Below are positions 36,129 to 43,798 of a stretch of 64,000 bases of DNA, one piece after another. Under the pieces are notes generated by a model that saw nothing but the letters and a program-made list of their open reading frames with translations, did no database searches and was not told where the DNA came from. Position 1 is the stretch's first letter, and each line of letters begins with the position of its first letter. Source of the stretch: an uncultured Clostridium sp. (lineage in GTDB: Bacteria; Bacillota; Clostridia; Peptostreptococcales; Peptostreptococcaceae); NCBI GenBank assembly GCA_945871955.1, contig CAMBXR010000003.1, positions 1 to 64,000 on the forward strand, in the 5' to 3' direction. The position numbers and the translations under genes are program-made.

Positions 36129-36221
36129 ATGAGATGGATTAATGTTAAAGATGTAAATGAATTAAAGTCTTTAGGTAAATTTGCAGAAGTTAAACGAGAG
36201 ATTAAAAAAGATGTTATATAA
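36129..36221 (+). CDS. Possible 30-aa peptide
   Basis: AAGGGG SD then ATG 36129: MRWINVKDVNELKSLGKFAE VKREIKKDVI, stop 36221. The last codons overlap a terminator stem. Small, basic. It may be a true small protein or part of a larger lost gene. Confidence 0.4.
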   Translation: MRWINVKDVNELKSLGKFAEVKREIKKDVI

Positions 36222-36250
36222 CAAATTCAACTTGTTATATAACATCTTTT
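36207..36250 (+). terminator. Terminator overlapping the 30-aa ORF
   Basis: AAAGATGTTATATAACA / TGTTATATAACATCTTT with ATTC-type loop; also usable on the minus strand for the DUF2628 gene ending at 36272. Confidence 0.75.
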
Positions 36251-36271
36251 ACAAATGTTTAGGTTATATTT

Positions 36272-36751
36272 TTACATACCAAAAACTATAAATAAAAGTA
36301 TTAATAATAATAAATGTTGTATACCACCTATTCCAAGTGCAAGTGGTAAATTTGTACCACCTTTTTTCTTTATAATTTCTTCTTTATTATTTGGGAATAA
36401 TATGTTTATTTTTTTAATACTTTCCCTTACATGATCTAGATATAATGCATTTGCATATATTCCTATACCAATTAAAATTGCAAAATTTAGTATGGTTCCA
36501 ATATATGGGGTATGAGATGCTACTACACTTAGTATGAAAAATGCAAATGCTTTAAAATACATTTTTCTATATATCATCCAATATATCCCCATAAAAAATG
36601 CTGCCCAGTTCCAAGATATACTTTTCCCTGTTTCATCCATTTTTCTAAATTTCTCTTCATAAAATTTTTGATTTTTTTGTACGAATAAATTAACTTCATT
36701 TACTTCATTATCATTTGTATGAAGCATTTGCTCTGTACTTACTTGCTGCAT
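36272..36751 (-). CDS. DUF2628 domain membrane protein
   Basis: 159 aa. DUF2628 hallmark ISWNWAAFFMGIYWMIYRKM YFKAF followed by helices and GIYANALYLDHV; then a Lys-rich loop and a last helix HLLLLILLFIVFGM. The N-terminus is polar (QQVSTEQMLHTNDNEVNEVN). Function unknown. SD AAGGAGAAATT before ATG 36751. Confidence 0.82.
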   Translation of the reverse strand: MQQVSTEQMLHTNDNEVNEVNLFVQKNQKFYEEKFRKMDETGKSISWNWAAFFMGIYWMIYRKMYFKAFAFFILSVVASHTPYIGTILNFAILIGIGIYANALYLDHVRESIKKINILFPNNKEEIIKKKGGTNLPLALGIGGIQHLLLLILLFIVFGM

Positions 36752-36833
36752 AAATTTAATTTCTCCTTAATGATTTAAATTATTAAAATACATAATATAC
36801 TATTATATATTACTTGTATATAAAATCACAATA

Positions 36834-37478
36834 TTATTTTATCTCCCATACTACACTAACACTTTCACTATAACTAGTATCTTCTGGCATAATATTAAAA
36901 TTCTCACTAGCTTTGCAAATCTGCATTTCTTCAAGACAATCATATCCTCTACTTGAAATGCCTACTCCTTCATAATTATAATTAACATTTAAAACATCCC
37001 CCAACTTAACACCTAGTCCCATTACAATAATTTCAGCGTTTTTCTTAGCCTTCTCAATGGCCATCTTCAATGCTTCTTCTTTTATTATCTTTTCATCCTT
37101 TAGTCCGAAACTTATAGTAATTTTTGGTGTAAATTCATGACTATTTAGCATATTTAGTATCTTATTTATTAAGTCGTTATCATTATCAATTTTTATATCT
37201 ATCTTATGCTCACCTACATATTCTACAAATATATATTTCTTTAAGTCCTCATCATAAACTTTATGATCTCTTATGTCAAAATCCCTTGTAGTCAAAGATT
37301 CTTCATCTATTTTTATTTCTTTTAATCTATTAATTATCTCACTAACTTCCTCATTTAACTCTTTTAAACATTGGCTGTAATCTTCATTGTATTTTCTTGA
37401 TACAAAACTTATAGTGCACATATCTGGCTTCATATAGCAAGTTGCTTGCCCTGTTATACTGATACTTCTTTTACCCAT
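36834..37478 (-). CDS. SIMPL (DUF541) domain protein
   Basis: 214 aa. SIMPL pattern: ISITGQATCYMKPDMCTISF, EEVSEIINRLKEIKIDEESL, TISFGLKDEKIIKEEALKMA IEKAKKNAEIIVMGLGVKLG. No signal peptide, so a cytoplasmic version. Family function is poorly known (oxidative stress links in some bacteria). SD AGGAGG before ATG 37478. Confidence 0.83.
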   Translation of the reverse strand: MGKRSISITGQATCYMKPDMCTISFVSRKYNEDYSQCLKELNEEVSEIINRLKEIKIDEESLTTRDFDIRDHKVYDEDLKKYIFVEYVGEHKIDIKIDNDNDLINKILNMLNSHEFTPKITISFGLKDEKIIKEEALKMAIEKAKKNAEIIVMGLGVKLGDVLNVNYNYEGVGISSRGYDCLEEMQICKASENFNIMPEDTSYSESVSVVWEIK

Positions 37479-37530
37479 TAATAACTCCTCCTAATTTTCC
37501 CCTCTAAAATTTTAAATCTATACAATTATA

Positions 37531-38082
37531 TTAGCACATAATTAAAATCAATAAAGAAGTTATTTTCAATGTTTTCTTCTTTAAATCTCCTGAATTTGAT
37601 ACTGGTGCATCTAAGTAAAACTTAGCTTTATTCACCTTATATTGTTCCAACTTTTCTCCTATAAGTTTAATTGCTAATTCTGTTTTATCTATAATACGAT
37701 ATGTTCCTCTAAGTCCTGCTAAATCTCTAATGGTTCCATCCATACATTTTATTAGTAGTGAATCAGATAAAGCCACTTCCAAGGTTATTATTGTATTAAA
37801 TCCATCAATATTTACAATACTATTTTCTAGATTATCTTTAATTTCCTTATTTTTTCTATTCTTAATATTTTCTTCTGTAGAAACTGCCCTTGTTAAAGCT
37901 AGTCTTTGTCTTTCAGATAATAAATAATGATTACCTACAAATAGAGATGCTCCTTTTATATTGTATCCTTGATTCAATAGATAATATAAATCACGTTCAG
38001 CTTTGTATAATTTATTAACTGATTCACCAGTAAATTCTTTTTCATCGTTGAAAGAATATCCTCTTTTAACAGTTTTGCTCAT
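37531..38082 (-). CDS. DUF434 domain protein, probably C-terminally truncated
   Basis: 183 aa. DUF434 signature RDLYYLLNQGYNIKGASLFV GNHYLL, RQRLALTRAVST, then ALSDSLLIKCMDGTIRDLAG LRGTYR and KAKFYLDAPVSNSGDLKK. From memory the family normally continues some 40 residues past the PVSNSG motif; here it ends in a short hydrophobic non-family tail (TLKITSLLILIMC). So the 3' end is likely deleted. SD GAGGTGAT before ATG 38082. Confidence 0.75.
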   Translation of the reverse strand: MSKTVKRGYSFNDEKEFTGESVNKLYKAERDLYYLLNQGYNIKGASLFVGNHYLLSERQRLALTRAVSTEENIKNRKNKEIKDNLENSIVNIDGFNTIITLEVALSDSLLIKCMDGTIRDLAGLRGTYRIIDKTELAIKLIGEKLEQYKVNKAKFYLDAPVSNSGDLKKKTLKITSLLILIMC

Positions 38083-38117
38083 AATCTATCACCTCATTGT
38101 AATATACATTAGATAAA

Positions 38118-38190
38118 AAATTCGCTTCGCTCATGTCGCCAACGTCTAAGTCTTCGCTACCGCTTCAGACTTATCCCGTTGCTCAAAATT
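38118..38190. other. GC-richer islet with TTCGCTTCGCTC and CGCTACCGCTTC
   Basis: Embedded in AT-rich intergenic DNA: TTCGCTTCGCTCATGTCGCC, then AACGTCTAAGTCTTCGCTAC, CGCTTCAGACTTATCCCG. Contains an imperfect palindrome AAGTCTTCGCTA..CGCTTCAGACTT. It resembles the islet at 43727. Origin unknown. Confidence 0.5.
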
Positions 38191-38280
38191 TACTTTTTTA
38201 CTATGAATTATACATATTGATAATACTTAATTATAAAAGTTTTTCACAATGAAAATGATAATATAATGTCCTAGTAAGTA

Positions 38281-38314
38281 AAAAAGGTATTGATTATTTG
38301 CTCAATACCTTTTT
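38281..38314 (-). terminator. Terminator of the DUF1540 gene
   Basis: AAAAAGGTATTGA / TCAATACCTTTTT; 10 bases past the stop at 38324. Confidence 0.85.
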
Positions 38315-38323
38315 CCTATCTAT

Positions 38324-38629
38324 TTATTCACATTCAAATGTATCACAACGTGCATTTTGCATATCTATTTGAACACTATCAGCATGGCAACCTTTATTTT
38401 CATTATGTACACAATTACGAGCTTCACACTTTATATTGTATGTACTTGTAGTTAATCCCTCCACACTATTAACAAAACTACTTTGAGCTTTATCTACAAA
38501 AGTTGTGCAAGTAGTTCCTGATGTTGACATAGCACTTTGACCACTTACATTTATAGCTCCTGCTTTACACTCATGACTAGAATTATAAAAGCAATTTGTT
38601 GAATCGCATTTTAAATTTCCACAATTCAT
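38324..38629 (-). CDS. DUF1540 protein with two Cys-rich modules
   Basis: 101 aa. Two DUF1540 units: LKCDSTNCFYNSSHECKAGA I ... CTTFVD and IKCEARNCVHNENKGCHADS ... CDTFEC. Each has the C.....C.......C.........C spacing thought to bind a metal. Common, small, function unknown, often expressed in sporulation. SD AAGGAGGAATT before ATG 38629. Confidence 0.88.
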   Translation of the reverse strand: MNCGNLKCDSTNCFYNSSHECKAGAINVSGQSAMSTSGTTCTTFVDKAQSSFVNSVEGLTTSTYNIKCEARNCVHNENKGCHADSVQIDMQNARCDTFECE

Positions 38630-38693
38630 ATTAATTCCTCCTTACAAAATATTTCTATATATTATTTCCAAAAGGAGAAATAAAATTCTAATG

Positions 38694-38724
38694 AAAAAAG
38701 TGCTAACTTCTAGTTAGCACCTTT
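38694..38724 (-). terminator. Terminator of the NERD-HRDC gene
   Basis: GTGCTAACT-TCT-AGTTAGCAC flanked by A- and T-runs. Confidence 0.85.
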
Positions 38725-38751
38725 GATAGTTTTTATAATATTTTATATACC

Positions 38752-39738
38752 CTATCCCATCATCTCAATCAAATCATCACCGTATTTTTTACATTTTGTC
38801 ATTCCAAAACCTCGTATATGTCTTAACTCATATAAATTTTTAGGTCTGCTAAGTATAAGCTCTTCTATAGTATCATTAGTAAATACCATATATGGTTTAA
38901 CGTTTTCTTTTTGACTCATAGATGTTCTATAAGACTTTAGTGCTTCTCTAAGTTCTTCTGCACTTTCATATTTCCTAGCTGGTTCTAAAGAATATTTTTT
39001 CTTGTAATCAATCTTAACTTCTTTATTATAATTTATCAAACACTCTGATATTTCCCTCATATCGTCTTCTGTAAATTCCCAAGGTATTTTATGATTTTCT
39101 TGCTCAGAATTTATTCTATCTACTATTTGATCGTATCTTATTATCTTATCTCTAATAGATTTTGGTGCTTCTTTTTTATCAATTATAGTTTTTGGATTGG
39201 CACTTACTATTAAAGACTCTATCCTGTCTAATTTACCTTTATAATGTAATTCATTTTTCAAAATTTCTTTGATTACATTTATATGTCTTTCATTTTGTGC
39301 TATAGGGCTATACATTCCTTCCTTTGATACAATTTTGCCATAAGAATTTTTCTTGCTTCGTATAAATTCCCCTTCTTTTGTTATGACTATATCTCCAACT
39401 AAGTTTTTACACTCTATTACATATATGTATTTTGATGTTATAGCTATAAAATCAATTTGAGCTGTCATATTTTTATACTTTATTCTTAAATTATATAGAC
39501 AAATCATAGGTATAAAACTATTTTTTAGCTCATGATATATATTATTTTCTCCAATTTGACCATATCTTAGCTTCTTTATATCACTTTCTATATGCTTTCT
39601 AGACTTATCATCACAATCTTTTAATAATATTTCTAAATCACTTATTTGTTTATTTGTATGGCTATATGGCTTTATAAATACGGGTCCCTCTAGATCTGTT
39701 GGATGATTAAACAAAATCCTATATATTTTTTTAAACAT
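38752..39738 (-). CDS. NERD nuclease-related plus HRDC protein
   Basis: 328 aa. NERD domain at about 60-190: RYGQIGENNIYHELKNSFIP, a D-F-I-A strand (MTAQIDFIAITSKYIYVIEC KNLVGDI) carrying the PD-(D/E)xK-like D...ExK residues. C-terminal HRDC domain at about 255-328 (SMSQKENVKPYMVFTNDTIE ELILSRPKNLYELRHIRGFG). HRDC binds nucleic acid in RecQ and RNase D. The combination suggests a DNA or RNA processing nuclease. Monocistronic. The start has no strong SD (GGGGGATAC near 39751). Confidence 0.85.
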   Translation of the reverse strand: MFKKIYRILFNHPTDLEGPVFIKPYSHTNKQISDLEILLKDCDDKSRKHIESDIKKLRYGQIGENNIYHELKNSFIPMICLYNLRIKYKNMTAQIDFIAITSKYIYVIECKNLVGDIVITKEGEFIRSKKNSYGKIVSKEGMYSPIAQNERHINVIKEILKNELHYKGKLDRIESLIVSANPKTIIDKKEAPKSIRDKIIRYDQIVDRINSEQENHKIPWEFTEDDMREISECLINYNKEVKIDYKKKYSLEPARKYESAEELREALKSYRTSMSQKENVKPYMVFTNDTIEELILSRPKNLYELRHIRGFGMTKCKKYGDDLIEMMG

Positions 39739-39890
39739 TCCTTATGTATCCCCCTGGATTGTTTTCTCTATTATATTATAATATAATATAATATTTTTAT
39801 CACCAATATTATTTAATTACTTGCATATTTTTGTTCAATTTCTTTGTATAAAGTAATTTTTTATTGCAAATTTTAAAAATTTCTAAATTA

Positions 39891-39926
39891 AAAAGGAGAT
39901 TACCCTAAAAGGCAATCTCTTTTCTA
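39891..39926 (-). terminator. Terminator after the 110-aa membrane protein
   Basis: AAAAGGAGATTACC / AGGCAATCTCTTTT; overlaps the last codon of the gene ending at 39924. Confidence 0.8.
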
Positions 39927-40256
39927 TGATTTTAATATATATCCATCTGCTGTTTTTTCAATAATGTTATTGTTAATCATAATATTGATAAGTGACTTTG
40001 TAAAACTTGTAGGATTTTGAATTATCATTTTATCTCTACTATAAAACAAAGATGCCTTGATGTTTTTAACTTCATTTTCAATGTCTCTTCTACTTAAAAT
40101 ATCTTTTTGTTTAAATGCTTTTAATACGTTATTTTGTGCTTTTTTGTAAAGTTGATTCATTAAATCTTTAGATTTATTTTGTTCTTTAATTATCCCCCAT
40201 GAAAAAATTATAACTGTAGCAAGTGCAAACATAAGAATATAAATAATATATTTCAT
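39924..40256 (-). CDS. Small membrane-anchored protein (110 aa)
   Basis: N-terminal helix KYIIYILMFALATVIIFSWG followed by a charged soluble part with a possible winged-helix pattern (FKQKDILSRRDIENEVKNIK ... SLINIMINNNIIEKTADGYI). It starts immediately after the PqqD-like stop codon (adjacent bases 40256/40257), so the two are translationally coupled. Not recognised as a family. Confidence 0.65.
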   Translation of the reverse strand: MKYIIYILMFALATVIIFSWGIIKEQNKSKDLMNQLYKKAQNNVLKAFKQKDILSRRDIENEVKNIKASLFYSRDKMIIQNPTSFTKSLINIMINNNIIEKTADGYILKS

Positions 40257-40607
40257 CTAAGCACCTACTTTCTTTAGGGTAATAAATTTATTATCGTCTA
40301 GTATATTTATAAAGGCGACTAGTCTGTCATATAGTGGATTAGCACTTTTACCAAAATGAGATTTTACTTCCTCAGATATATCGTATACTGACTTTTCATC
40401 ATCTATACAATTCCAAATAAAGCTACCATGCTTATCTAATTTTATATTGCTTGTAGCAGGAACTTTAAAGCATTTTTGTGCAATCTTATCAAAGAATCCC
40501 TTTCTAGTTACTTGCAATACTATCATACCTGAAGCATCTTTTGACCAAGATATGTCAGGATTTTTTACAGGCACGAAATCCAAATAATTTTTTGTGTTTT
40601 TTTTCAT
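40257..40607 (-). CDS. PqqD-family protein (RiPP-recognition-like fold)
   Basis: I use ATG 40607, the fifth codon of the longer frame, since GGAGGA lies 5 bases upstream. 116 aa. PqqD features: FVPVKNPDISWSKDASGMIV LQV, SNIKLDKHGSFIWNCIDDEK SVYDISEEVK, PLYDRLVAFINILDDNKFIT. PqqD domains bind precursor peptides in PQQ and RiPP pathways, but stand-alone clostridial members next to OPT transporters have no known peptide. It forms a cluster with the OPT transporter upstream, although a hairpin (40641) separates them. Confidence 0.8.
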   Translation of the reverse strand: MKKNTKNYLDFVPVKNPDISWSKDASGMIVLQVTRKGFFDKIAQKCFKVPATSNIKLDKHGSFIWNCIDDEKSVYDISEEVKSHFGKSANPLYDRLVAFINILDDNKFITLKKVGA

Positions 40608-40640
40608 ATTTTCCTCCATTTTTTATTATATTAAATACAA

Positions 40641-40678
40641 GCGAAGTACTCTATTAAAAACAGAGTACTTCGTATTTT
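40641..40678 (-). terminator. Terminator after the OPT transporter
   Basis: CGAAGTACTCTATT / CAGAGTACTTCG stem, next to the stop at 40682. It lies between OPT and the PqqD-like gene, so it may set their ratio. Confidence 0.8.
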
Positions 40679-40681
40679 TAT

Positions 40682-42619
40682 CTAAGAATTAGTATTTTCT
40701 TTTTCTTTGTAGAAAATAGTGTATTTTAGTAATGTATAAACTAGAACAGCAAAGAATACAAGGGCTCCTATTTGTCCAAAGTTTACTTTTTCAGAAAGGT
40801 TGATAATATCAGCTAAACTACTACCACCAACATTTATTAGAGCAAATATAGCAAGTAATACACCTACTAAACCTTCTCCTGCTATTAAACCAGAAGTATA
40901 TAAGATACCTCTATCAACTTGAGCTTTTTTCTCAGCTTCACTAGATTTTTTTCTTTTTTCTGTGAATAATCTTACTAAACCACCAACCATTATTCCAGCA
41001 CTTAAGTGTATTGGAAGATATAAACCAACTGCAAATGGAAGTATTGGAATACCAAGAACTTCTACAGCTAATCCTATACTAGCACCAGCAAATATTAATG
41101 GCCAAGGAAGATTTCCATCCATAACACCTTCAACAACAAGTTTCATAAGAGTCGCTTGTGGAGCAGGTATATCTTTTGAACCGAATCCCCATGCAGTATC
41201 TAATAAATAAAGAACTGCACCTATTGTTATGGCAGATATTAAAACACCAACTAATTCTCCCATTTGTTGTTTTTTAGGAGTAGCACCAACTATGTAACCA
41301 GTTTTTAAATCTTGAGAAGCATCACCAGCTATAGCTGCTATTATACAGATTATAGATCCTATTGCTATAGAACCTAACATTCCTTCTTTTCCAACTAAAC
41401 CTGAAGCTTTTAGTGCTAAAGTAGATATAAGTAAAGTTGCTATTGCCATACCTGATACTGGGTTATTACTACTTCCAACAAGTCCAACAAGTCTTGAAGA
41501 AACTGTTGCAAAGAAGAAACCAAATACCGCTATAAGCACTGCACCAAGTAAATTAACTGGAATAGTAGGTATTAACCATATAGATATTATAACTGCTAAA
41601 GATCCAAGTAAAACTACTTTCATAGACATATCATTATCAGTTCTTAAAGTACTACTTTCACCTTTTATAGAGTAGTCTTTCATTGCTTTTCTAAAAGTAT
41701 CTACTATAAGAGGAAGAGATTTTATTAAACTTAATATACCACCAAATGCAACTGCCCCAGCTCCTATGTATCTTATATAACTATCCCATATTCCCCAGTA
41801 ATCTAAAGAACTTATTGGATCTGTTGCAGGATAAAGTACTGCATCTCCACCAAATAAAGATATCATTGGTATAAGTACAAACCATCCAACTAGTGCTCCA
41901 GAGAACATATATCCAGATATTTTGTAACCGCATATATATCCAACACCAACTAAAGCAGGTAAAACATCTATACCTATAGCACAGTTAGTGTATCCTGGTA
42001 CAGCCCATTCTATTTCACTTGGGAATACTTTTAATCCATCTGCTATAAATTTGTAAGCAGCTGATATACCAAGACCTGCGAAAACTACAGATGCTTTAGA
42101 ACCACCTTCTTCACCAGCAAGTAAAACTTCAGCACAAGCTGTTCCTTCTGGATAAGGTAAAACACCATGTTCTTTAACTATAAGTGCTTTTCTTAAAGGT
42201 ATCATAAAGAATACTCCAAGTAATCCACCACATAAAGCTATAAGTGCGATTTCTATTAAACTAGGACTACCTATTCCCCATTCTTTCATCCATATAAACA
42301 TAGCTGGTAGTGTAAATATAGCACCAGCAGCTAACGATTCTCCAGCAGAACCTATAGTTTGAACTATATTATTTTCTAGTATAGATTCTCCTTTTAATAT
42401 TACTCTTAATATCCCCATTGATATAACTGCTGCAGGTATAGATGCAGACACAGTCATACCAACTCTTAAACCTAAATAAGCATTTGCAGCTCCAAATATA
42501 ATAGCTATAATTGCACCTAATATTATTGATGTAACAGTAAATTCTGGAACTATTTTGTTTGCTGGTACAAAAGGTTTAAAAGCTTTTTGCTCATCCATGT
42601 TGTAAATTTTATTTTTCAT
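40682..42619 (-). CDS. OPT/YSL family oligopeptide transporter
   Basis: 645 aa with about 15 helices. OPT motifs: GAANAYLGLRVGMTVSASIP, ENNIVQTIGSAGESLAAGAI, VLPYPEGTACAEVLLAGEEG, GDASQDLKTGYIVGATP and LPFAVGLYLPIHLSAGIMVG. Proton-coupled uptake of oligopeptides or metal chelates is the family role. SD GGGAGGGG before ATG 42619. The PqqD-like and membrane proteins downstream recur with this transporter in related clostridia as far as I recall; this should be checked. Confidence 0.9.
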   Translation of the reverse strand: MKNKIYNMDEQKAFKPFVPANKIVPEFTVTSIILGAIIAIIFGAANAYLGLRVGMTVSASIPAAVISMGILRVILKGESILENNIVQTIGSAGESLAAGAIFTLPAMFIWMKEWGIGSPSLIEIALIALCGGLLGVFFMIPLRKALIVKEHGVLPYPEGTACAEVLLAGEEGGSKASVVFAGLGISAAYKFIADGLKVFPSEIEWAVPGYTNCAIGIDVLPALVGVGYICGYKISGYMFSGALVGWFVLIPMISLFGGDAVLYPATDPISSLDYWGIWDSYIRYIGAGAVAFGGILSLIKSLPLIVDTFRKAMKDYSIKGESSTLRTDNDMSMKVVLLGSLAVIISIWLIPTIPVNLLGAVLIAVFGFFFATVSSRLVGLVGSSNNPVSGMAIATLLISTLALKASGLVGKEGMLGSIAIGSIICIIAAIAGDASQDLKTGYIVGATPKKQQMGELVGVLISAITIGAVLYLLDTAWGFGSKDIPAPQATLMKLVVEGVMDGNLPWPLIFAGASIGLAVEVLGIPILPFAVGLYLPIHLSAGIMVGGLVRLFTEKRKKSSEAEKKAQVDRGILYTSGLIAGEGLVGVLLAIFALINVGGSSLADIINLSEKVNFGQIGALVFFAVLVYTLLKYTIFYKEKENTNS

Positions 42620-42898
42620 TATATAACCCCTCCCTTTTAAAATTTTAATATTCAGAAAATTACCAATATAATATATTGTTTTTCTGCTATTTATTAATAT
42701 TCTATAGAAAATTTCAAATTTCTTCCATTATAAAAATAAAATAATCAATAAAATTTTAATAAAATATATAAATTTTACTTAAACAGAAATTTCATACATG
42801 CTCCCCTTTATAAGTTACATTTAAAATTACCATATATATTAATTAGTATTGTATACTGATAATCTATCCTAAAAATTAATAAACTAGAATGACCAAAG
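42620..42898. other. Upstream region of the OPT gene, nothing recognised
   Basis: AT-rich, with no ORF carrying an SD and no riboswitch pattern I can recognise. Confidence 0.4.
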
Positions 42899-42959
42899 AA
42901 AAACACATCCATCTTCATCCAGAATTGTCTGGGTTTGAAGTAAATGGATGTGTTTTTTA
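42899..42959. terminator. Long double-stem hairpin, terminator-like
   Basis: Outer stem AAAACACATCCAT / ATGGATGTGTTTT and inner stem CTTCATCCAGA / TCTGGGTTTGAAG with T-run after. No gene on either side ends here, so it probably belonged to a lost gene. Confidence 0.65.
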
Positions 42960-43064
42960 ATGTTACTTCTTACTAAAAGACCATGTTTTAAATGGCTATG
43001 TAAACTATTTGGTTGTTAAATATAAATAATAAAAATGACTGGTGTTATATTACTAGGCATTTTT

Positions 43065-43097
43065 GTAGTTAGTTCGTATTATATTAAAATTGTTAAC
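43065..43097 (+). repeat. Right arm only of the interspersed repeat (copy D)
   Basis: TAGTTAGTTCGTATTATATT and AAAATTGTTAACTAAATCTA match the right flank of copy A at 29470-29510. The hairpin and left arm are not preserved. Confidence 0.6.
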
Positions 43098-43158
43098 TAA
43101 ATCTACTATACAAACTGGATTTTTGAAGTCTAAACTGTATCCCAAAAGTAGAGCAATT

Positions 43159-43567
43159 TTATACTTTCTTACGTGTCAAGAAAATTCCAACGATTGACCC
43201 TATAAGAATAATGGGTGCTAATCTGACAAATAGCCATTCAAATGAGTGAAAAGCTACTCCCAAAACGGCGGTTTCAGGAGCGTTATAATCCCAACCTAAG
43301 TAAGGACTATTTAATACTATTAAGACTGCAGAAATTGTTACTATGAGTGTACACAATGAGATAAGTAACCAATGAAGTATTTTTCTTCTCGTGGTCTTCC
43401 TTTGTGCAAGTTGTAAGTTTATAATCTCTAGTTTTTCGGAAATCACTTTTAAGTCATCAACTTTCGGCTCAACAACAGTTTCCCCAAGCAAAGTACTTAC
43501 GGGTGTTTCAAGCACTTGTGATATGGAGATTAACATATTAGAATCAGGAACTGACAATCCTTTCTCC
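43159..43567 (-). pseudogene. C-terminal part of the split XRE regulator
   Basis: The minus strand reads KEKGLSVPDSNMLISISQVL ETPVSTLLGETVV, the end of an XRE helix-turn-helix domain (helix 5 and the L-G-E end). A coiled linker and two transmembrane helices follow (ILHWLLISLCTLIVTISAVL; LFVRLAPIILIGSIVGIFLT). The first 34 residues of the HTH are missing here. They are found 16 kb away at 59560-59662 (ends VVRQTISKCE). The residues preceding KEKGLS in this copy come from the mobile element. The pieces together give a standard XRE-plus-membrane-tail regulator. Confidence 0.88.
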
Positions 43568-43568
43568 T

Positions 43569-43668
43569 TATCTATATAGACTTGGTACAAAACAGTAATA
43601 AAATAACTCTTAGATATTGATAATACTGTAATGAAATTTTGTCTAAGTTATGCTACAATTAAACAAAA
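43569..43668 (+). repeat. Left element end with recombinase arm sites
   Basis: Starts TATCTATATAGACTTGG and includes TTTTGTCTAA at 43637 with a facing AAACAAAA at 43661. The reverse complement of the right end (59468-59554) begins TATCTATATAAATATATTGG and has the same TTTTGTCT palindrome at a similar distance. Confidence 0.75.
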
Positions 43669-43726
43669 TACAAAAACATATAGTATATGTATATGGTACT
43701 AAATAGCTATTGATAAAGCAACTAAC

Positions 43727-43765
43727 CCAGAGCCCAACCGTAGCGTAGCGAAGGGGCGGGAGTAG
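43727..43765. other. GC-rich islet before the recombinase gene
   Basis: CCCAGAGCCCAACCGTAGCG followed by TAGCGAAGGGGCGGGAG inside AT-rich leader DNA. It may be a structural RNA element or a binding site; compare the islet at 38118. Confidence 0.45.
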
Positions 43766-43798
43766 GAAATCATATTTACAATGATTGGAGGAAGAAAT

